Below, piece after piece: positions 7,625 through 10,272 of a DNA stretch of 10,272 nucleotides (the first letter of the stretch is position 1; each line of letters opens with the position of its first letter). The translations under genes and the position numbers were made by a program. A model generated the notes under the pieces. That model was not told the origin of the DNA. It searched no databases and saw only the letters and a list, made by a program, of their open reading frames with translations. Source of the DNA: Rhodospirillaceae bacterium (lineage in GTDB: Bacteria; Pseudomonadota; Alphaproteobacteria; Rhodospirillales; Magnetovibrionaceae); NCBI GenBank assembly GCA_002401565.1, contig NVTL01000031.1, forward strand, positions 17,373 to 27,644. The letters run 5' to 3'.

Positions 7625-8148
7625 GGTTTTTTATCCCCTGATGTAGAGGCCGAGGTTTTTGTCTTGCGAGGTGCGCCTTCCATAGAGGTGCAGCGTCGAT
7701 CCATATCCAAGGTTTCGACGCCTTGGCGGGCATCAGAGGTCAAGGCGTGAACTTCAAACGTTCCATCCGCGCGCATATCCACGGTTACGGTGCCGGGCGT
7801 CAGCGTGATGGAATTTGCATACAAAACACGCCCCACATCGCTTGATTGCGAAGACTTGGTATCAAAGGTGTGAGGTTTGATGTTCAGTTTAGGTGATAAG
7901 ATAACCACCGCCATGTCGATGTTGGATTTGATAATTTGCCAAAACAGCCACGGCCAATAAACCAACAAAGCATGAACCGCCAAGTGGACCGGGTGTCCTT
8001 CATTGTCGATCACATCCATACGATGAGAAATCCACAACGTAAATATAATGGAAACAAGGCCAAAGCCCAGCATCAGGGGCTCGAAATATCCCGAAAGCAA
8101 CATCCAAAGGCCGGCCAATACAGCGCCGAGAGATATGGTATGCAACAC
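7621..8148 (-). CDS. mrpE: Antiporter subunit MrpE (MnhE), first gene of the operon
   Basis: MrpE family (PF01899). The membrane part is LHTISLGAVLAGLWMLLSGY and the following helix. Family motifs are ISHRMDVIDNEGHP, VYWPWLFWQIIKSNIDMAVVIL and the cytoplasmic block ANSITLTPGTVTVDM. A Lys/Ser/Thr-rich tail follows (APRKTKTSASTSGDKKP). The start is a judgement: GTG 8148 has AGG 9 bases upstream and yields 175 residues, close to the family norm. The frame stays open up to a TTG at 8247, but those extra 33 residues look unlike MrpE, contain three Cys, and include a TATAAAAT element better suited to a promoter. A CTG at 8172 behind GGGGGCGA is a third possibility. Divergent from the DUF192 gene. 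Confidence 0.9.
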   Translation of the reverse strand: MLHTISLGAVLAGLWMLLSGYFEPLMLGFGLVSIIFTLWISHRMDVIDNEGHPVHLAVHALLVYWPWLFWQIIKSNIDMAVVILSPKLNIKPHTFDTKSSQSSDVGRVLYANSITLTPGTVTVDMRADGTFEVHALTSDARQGVETLDMDRRCTSMEGAPRKTKTSASTSGDKKP

Positions 8149-8279
8149 GTTAAAGAGCCTCGCTAAAAACAGGTTTGATTCGCCCCCAAACAATACGGGG
8201 CTTGAACATATGTCGCAATCGATTTTATAGGAAACAAATATGGTCAAAATGTGGGGAGACAGATTAACCCGGAGTCGTT
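8149..8279. promoter_or_regulatory. Divergent promoter region between the antiporter operon and the DUF192 gene
   Basis: About 130 bases separate the preferred mrpE start from the DUF192 start. On the plus strand TTGAAC (8202-8207) and TATAGG (8226-8231) are 18 bases apart, an acceptable sigma-70-type pair for the DUF192 gene. On the minus strand TATAAAAT (8229-8222) could be a -10 element for the operon, but TTGACC (8247-8242) is only 12 bases from it, too close to be its -35. Both strands share the same AT-rich core. The assignments are by eye. Confidence 0.3.
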
Positions 8280-8804
8280 ATGATCCCGCCCATGAATAAT
8301 TTTATAGTCCGATTTTTTGTCGTTTTCGCCGTGGTCTTTGGGGCCATCTTTTTGTTGGTGTGGTTTTACCTTTCGTTTACGGCTCCGGTTGAGGCCGCTG
8401 AACTGCCTCGGCCACAGGCTGAACGGCCCGCCGTCACCTTTGATAAAGGTCTTGTGCGGCTTTTATCGCCGTACGGAGCCCGCGACATTAAAGTCGAAAT
8501 AGCCAAAAGCTATTATCAGCTTCAACAAGGTTTGATGTACCGCAAGGAACTCGCCCCCAATACCGGCATGTTGTTTAAATACAAACATGCCCAAACGGTA
8601 AAGATGTGGATGAAAAACACCTACATCTCGTTGGATATGATTTTTGCCGACAAATTGGGGCGCATTAAGCACATCGCCGAAAACACCACACCGTTGAGCG
8701 AAGAATTGATTGTGGCTCCGGGGCTTATTAAATATGTCTTGGAAGTCCCCGCAGGCACCGTAAAACGGCTGGCAATCAGCGTCGGCCAACGGTTTACGTT
8801 CTAG
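8280..8804 (+). CDS. Membrane-anchored DUF192 family protein (174 aa)
   Basis: An N-terminal hydrophobic segment (about residues 9-33) acts as a signal anchor or uncleaved signal; AEAAE-like residues near 38-41 could alternatively allow cleavage. The rest is a DUF192 domain (PF02643, about 56-172) with its signature features in order: KVEIAKSYYQLQQGLMYRKE, GMLFKY, MWMKNTYISLDMIFAD, then IAENTTPLSE, KYVLEVPAGTVKRL and a final ISVGQRF. The family is widespread, mostly exported, and has no established biochemical function that I can name. The start is ATG 8280 with GGAG 5 bases upstream; a second ATG lies at 8292. It is divergent from the antiporter operon and precedes tRNA-Pro. No link with ion transport is shown beyond adjacency. 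Confidence 0.92.
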   Translation: MIPPMNNFIVRFFVVFAVVFGAIFLLVWFYLSFTAPVEAAELPRPQAERPAVTFDKGLVRLLSPYGARDIKVEIAKSYYQLQQGLMYRKELAPNTGMLFKYKHAQTVKMWMKNTYISLDMIFADKLGRIKHIAENTTPLSEELIVAPGLIKYVLEVPAGTVKRLAISVGQRFTF

Positions 8805-8883
8805 GCTCTAAATCATAAAGTTTGTAATTTGCCTTTTTAGGGCTTGCCATGCGCAAAATTAAGCCTTAAACAGGCCTCGATTT

Positions 8884-8900
8884 CAGCGACAGCGTCGCTG
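8884..8900 (+). other. Short perfect hairpin upstream of tRNA-Pro
   Basis: CAGCGAC-AGC-GTCGCTG forms a 7-bp GC-rich stem with a 3-base loop. It lies 80 bases after the DUF192 stop and 13 bases before the tRNA. No T-run follows on the plus strand (AAAAAA follows instead), so it is not a standard terminator. It may separate the DUF192 transcript from the tRNA or act as a processing structure. Confidence 0.35.
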
Positions 8901-8913
8901 GTCAAAAAAGTGT

Positions 8914-8990
<77 letters not shown>

Positions 8991-9068
8991 CTTTTTTTTC
9001 AAACATATAAAATCATTAAAATTTTATCGGGTTGTAAGTGTAAAAGGTTGTCCGTTAACCTTACATTT

Positions 9069-9288
9069 ATGGACCCTATTTTGAACACGCGTAATCTCAA
9101 AAAGCGCGGCGAAGCATTTCGACCGGAAGACAAAGCGTCTTAAAGAGGTCGTTGTGGGGCTTAAAACTCGTGATTTAGCTGAAGCCAATCGCCGGAAGTT
9201 TACTGTAATTGCTCGTGTCCAAGGCGAATGAGCGGCACTTGATGGTGGCAGCCGTGACGTGGCTGAGTTCTTTAAGAAACGTCACGTC
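9069..9288 (+). pseudogene. Degraded tyrosine-recombinase (phage-type integrase) N-terminal fragment
   Basis: From ATG 9069 the frame reads MDPILNTRNLKKRGEAF and then stops at 9141-9143. The frame beginning at 9121 reads KEVVVGLKTRDLAEANRRKF (9142-9201), then a TGA at 9229-9231, then AALDGGSRDVAEFFKKRH. The pieces NLxKRGxxF and SLKTRDLAEANRR are the conserved N-terminal arm-binding region of tyrosine integrases common in proteobacterial islands. The segment normally between them is shortened and the frame shifts near 9120, so the gene has a deletion plus a frameshift and an in-frame stop. No catalytic domain (R..H.xxR..Y) is visible. Its position about 80 bases past tRNA-Pro is the expected place for an island integrase. 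Similarity beyond about 9285 is doubtful because the opposite strand carries a better ORF there. Confidence 0.6.
9253..9286 (-). other. Inverted repeat just downstream of the 39-aa ORF
   Basis: CGTGACGT (9253-9260) and ACGTCACG (9279-9286) form an 8-bp perfect stem with an 18-base loop, which itself contains the near-palindrome TTCTTTAAGAA. On the minus strand it begins 2 bases after the stop codon of the small ORF. There is no T-tract, so it is at best a weak or factor-assisted terminator, or an mRNA-stabilising hairpin. Confidence 0.35.
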
Positions 9289-9408
9289 CTACAAGAGCGT
9301 AACCAGCCCATACATTCCAGAAGCTACGACACTCAGACCCATAAGGCCTATCAGAGGCAGGAACTTGAGCCATGTTGGGACGCGTGTGCTTGATTTATCT
9401 GTGTACAT
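9289..9408 (-). CDS. Candidate small membrane protein (39 aa)
   Basis: ATG 9408 to TAG 9289 encodes 39 residues: a short polar N-terminus (MYTDKSSTRVPTW) and one membrane-length hydrophobic segment, LKFLPLIGLMGLSVVASGMY, ending in GLVTLL. The upstream sequence GAGAGAGG about 10 bases before ATG is a plausible ribosome binding site. It lies in a stretch otherwise empty of intact genes, with repeats upstream and an inverted repeat just after the stop. I recognise no family. An anchor-like single-pass miniprotein, as in small regulatory subunits or type I toxins, is possible but not shown. The overlapping plus-strand frames in this interval look non-coding. Short ORFs can arise by chance, hence the moderate score. 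Confidence 0.5.
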   Translation of the reverse strand: MYTDKSSTRVPTWLKFLPLIGLMGLSVVASGMYGLVTLL

Positions 9409-9433
9409 GTTTTTGTTTCCTCTCTCTGTGTGC

Positions 9434-9465
9434 ATCATGAAGACAGATTACAGGGAGCGCGTTGA
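9434..9465. repeat. 32-bp direct repeat, copy 1
   Basis: It shares 28 of 32 bases with 9564-9595, in the same orientation. The core TGAAGACAGATTACAGGG (9438-9455) is identical in both, as are GTTGA at the right end and ATC at the left. On the minus strand it ends 25 bases upstream of the 39-aa ORF start, so it may carry promoter or operator sequence. Confidence 0.7.
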
Positions 9466-9529
9466 ACTTAACCTGAGTGCTGTATTCAGAAATCGTTCAG
9501 TTTGAATAAGCCCCTTTTTCACAACACTC

Positions 9530-9545
9530 AGTGATAAACATCACA
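9530..9545. promoter_or_regulatory. CRP/FNR-type palindrome between the two repeats
   Basis: AGTGATAAACATCACA has perfect GTGAT-N4-ATCAC dyad symmetry and differs in one base from the CRP half-site pattern TGTGA-N6-TCACA. It lies 122 bases upstream of the 39-aa ORF start. CRP/FNR-family binding is a possibility only; a 10-bp dyad can occur by chance. Confidence 0.3.
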
Positions 9546-9563
9546 CATCTTGAATGTTCCTGT

Positions 9564-9595
9564 ATCGTGAAGACAGATTACAGGGCGTGGGTTGA
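9564..9595. repeat. 32-bp direct repeat, copy 2
   Basis: Second copy of the repeat at 9434-9465, offset by exactly 130 bases. Four substitutions are seen: one in the fourth base and three in the five bases before GTTGA. On the minus strand it is also followed within about 30 bases by a purine-rich AGGA and an ATG, but that frame stops after six codons. Confidence 0.7.
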
Positions 9596-9688
9596 TGTCC
9601 GTGCCACAGGATTCATTTTAAGCCCCGTATAGACTCATTTCTCCTTTCTGGACTCAATCACACCTAAAAGCACCTAAGCTACACATCT

Positions 9689-9724
9689 AAAAGCGGGCCT
9701 GAAATCATCAGGCCCGCTTTTTTT
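9689..9724. terminator. Intrinsic terminator, probably bidirectional
   Basis: AAAAGCGGGCCTGA (9689-9702) pairs perfectly with TCAGGCCCGCTTTT (9708-9721) around the loop AATCA. Seven T residues (9718-9724) follow on the plus strand and four on the minus strand. It lies 27 bases beyond the stop of the minus-strand gene at 9749 and so most likely ends that transcript, while blocking plus-strand readthrough. CACCTAA motifs flank it (9661-9667, 9671-9677, and inverted at 9723-9729), allowing a longer alternative stem. Confidence 0.85.
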
Positions 9725-9748
9725 AGGTGTCGATTTGTTATCGGTTTG

Positions 9749-10272
9749 TTATTTAAGACTGCTCACAACAATTCCGGCTGCTTTTTTGATGGCGATCAGG
9801 TCAGCTTTTTTGGGGGCGACTTCACCACCCATAACAGCCGTCCATTGTCCATCAACCTCGCTTGCGCCTTTTACCGTGGCCAACAAACGACCGACTTCAA
9901 ACGGACGTTTGGCCTCGGCCAAGTGGGCCTTCAACCTTGGTTCGGCATTCGCGCGTTCGATCTGTAATTCGATATAGGCAACGACCGTATCAATGGCCAA
10001 TTCAACTAAGATTTGCGGACCCGCAGATGCAAAAGCCTTGGCAACAGCCTTGGCCGTTACGGTGGCTCCTTTTGCCGTAGCTTTTTGAGCGATTTTCTTG
10101 GAAATCTTTTGCATGATGAATTTGCCAAGTTTCTTTTCAAATCCATCTGTTGCTGCAGTCAGCGTCTTTTTCGCTGCTTTTACAGCCGCATCAGACGGGA
10201 ACAGTTTTTTCAGGACTGTTTTTGAAAGCAAGCCTTTGGTATAGGCAAAACTGATGGCTTCCCCTTTGAGTT
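9749..10272 (-). CDS. Unrecognised Lys/Ala-rich protein, C-terminal part (runs off right edge)
   Basis: An open frame runs from the right edge to TAA at 9749, giving 173 visible residues. No ATG occurs; a TTG at 10231 lacks a ribosome binding site and the frame continues beyond it, so the true start is probably outside. The visible part has a Lys/Ala-rich basic half (KKTLTAATDGFEKKLGKF, then ISKKIAQKATAKGATVTAKA), a moderately hydrophobic helix (about AFASAGPQILVELAIDTVVA), a charged helix (ELQIERANAEPRLKAHLAEA), and a C-terminus with GQWTAVMGGEVAPKKADLIA. I do not recognise a family. The mixture suggests an amphipathic, possibly membrane-interacting protein. Its place beyond a decayed integrase makes it a possible cargo gene of an old island. 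It ends in front of a strong terminator. Confidence 0.7.
   Translation of the reverse strand, partial: LKGEAISFAYTKGLLSKTVLKKLFPSDAAVKAAKKTLTAATDGFEKKLGKFIMQKISKKIAQKATAKGATVTAKAVAKAFASAGPQILVELAIDTVVAYIELQIERANAEPRLKAHLAEAKRPFEVGRLLATVKGASEVDGQWTAVMGGEVAPKKADLIAIKKAAGIVVSSLK

Larger units (their letters stand above)
9409..9748. other. Gene-free accessory stretch with repeats and regulatory-like elements
   Basis: No intact gene is seen on either strand. The stretch holds the ribosome binding site of the 39-aa ORF, both 32-bp repeats, the CRP/FNR-like palindrome, a TATTCA-N14-TGAATA inverted repeat (9483-9508) and the terminator. The plus-strand frame over 9209-9505 mirrors the small minus-strand ORF and lacks a ribosome binding site. 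Confidence 0.6.

Noticed and set aside
9253..9286. CRISPR-like or phage att interpretation of the short repeats near 9250-9600
   Set aside because: There are only two direct repeat copies, with no regular spacer array, and no copy of the tRNA 3' end among them.
9209..9505. Plus-strand ORF of 98 codons over the small ORF and the first repeat
   Set aside because: No ribosome binding site. It covers the 39-aa minus-strand ORF and has no family features beyond what that opposite strand would produce.
9437..9632. Two tiny plus-strand ORFs starting MKTDYR and VKTDYR in the two repeats
   Set aside because: The shared peptide follows from the 32-bp DNA repeat. Neither has a ribosome binding site, and the sequences diverge straight after the repeat. 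Duplicated regulatory DNA is the simpler reading.

Overview
The window looks like chromosomal DNA of an alphaproteobacterium, perhaps Rhodospirillales-like. This is inferred from the style of the Mrp subunits and of the tRNA-Pro; no 16S or other decisive marker is present. Most of it (about 529-8148, minus strand) is one tightly packed operon for a multi-subunit Mrp/Mnh-type monovalent cation/H+ antiporter. A divergent DUF192 gene, a tRNA-Pro gene and a short accessory stretch follow to the right.

Layout, left to right. Positions 1-407 (minus) hold the 5' part of a membrane-anchored sensor protein that runs off the left edge. Then comes the antiporter operon, read right to left: mrpE, mrpF, mrpG, a MrpA-C-terminal-like gene (DUF4040/MbhD + MbhE type), mrpB, mrpC, mrpD, a second antiporter-like gene, a 90-residue small membrane protein, and a third antiporter-like gene. 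Neighbouring genes touch, overlap or lie a few bases apart, with 18 bases at the widest point under the start chosen here, which argues for co-transcription and translational coupling. There is no full-length MrpA (about 800 residues). Its parts are split, and the order E-F-G-(DE)-B-C-D is the order of the antiporter module of archaeal Mbh/Mbs complexes, followed by two extra antiporter-like subunits instead of hydrogenase genes. All of these proteins are expected in the inner membrane as one complex exchanging Na+ (or K+) for H+.

The divergent gene at 8280-8804 encodes a membrane-anchored DUF192 protein. It is followed by tRNA-Pro(UGG) at 8914-8990, complete with encoded CCA.

Right of the tRNA the character changes. 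A decayed N-terminal fragment of a tyrosine-recombinase integrase (about 9069-9288, plus) suggests an old integrative element that used this tRNA. On the minus strand lies a 39-codon ORF (9289-9408) for a likely single-pass membrane miniprotein with a plausible ribosome binding site. Upstream of it are two copies of a 32-bp repeat 130 bp apart, with a CRP/FNR-like palindrome between them. A strong hairpin terminator (9689-9724) separates this from the 3' part of an unrecognised Lys/Ala-rich gene that runs off the right edge.

The most interesting items are the split Mbh-like architecture with three non-equivalent antiporter subunits and an uncharacterised small subunit, and the miniprotein locus with its repeat-bearing upstream region.
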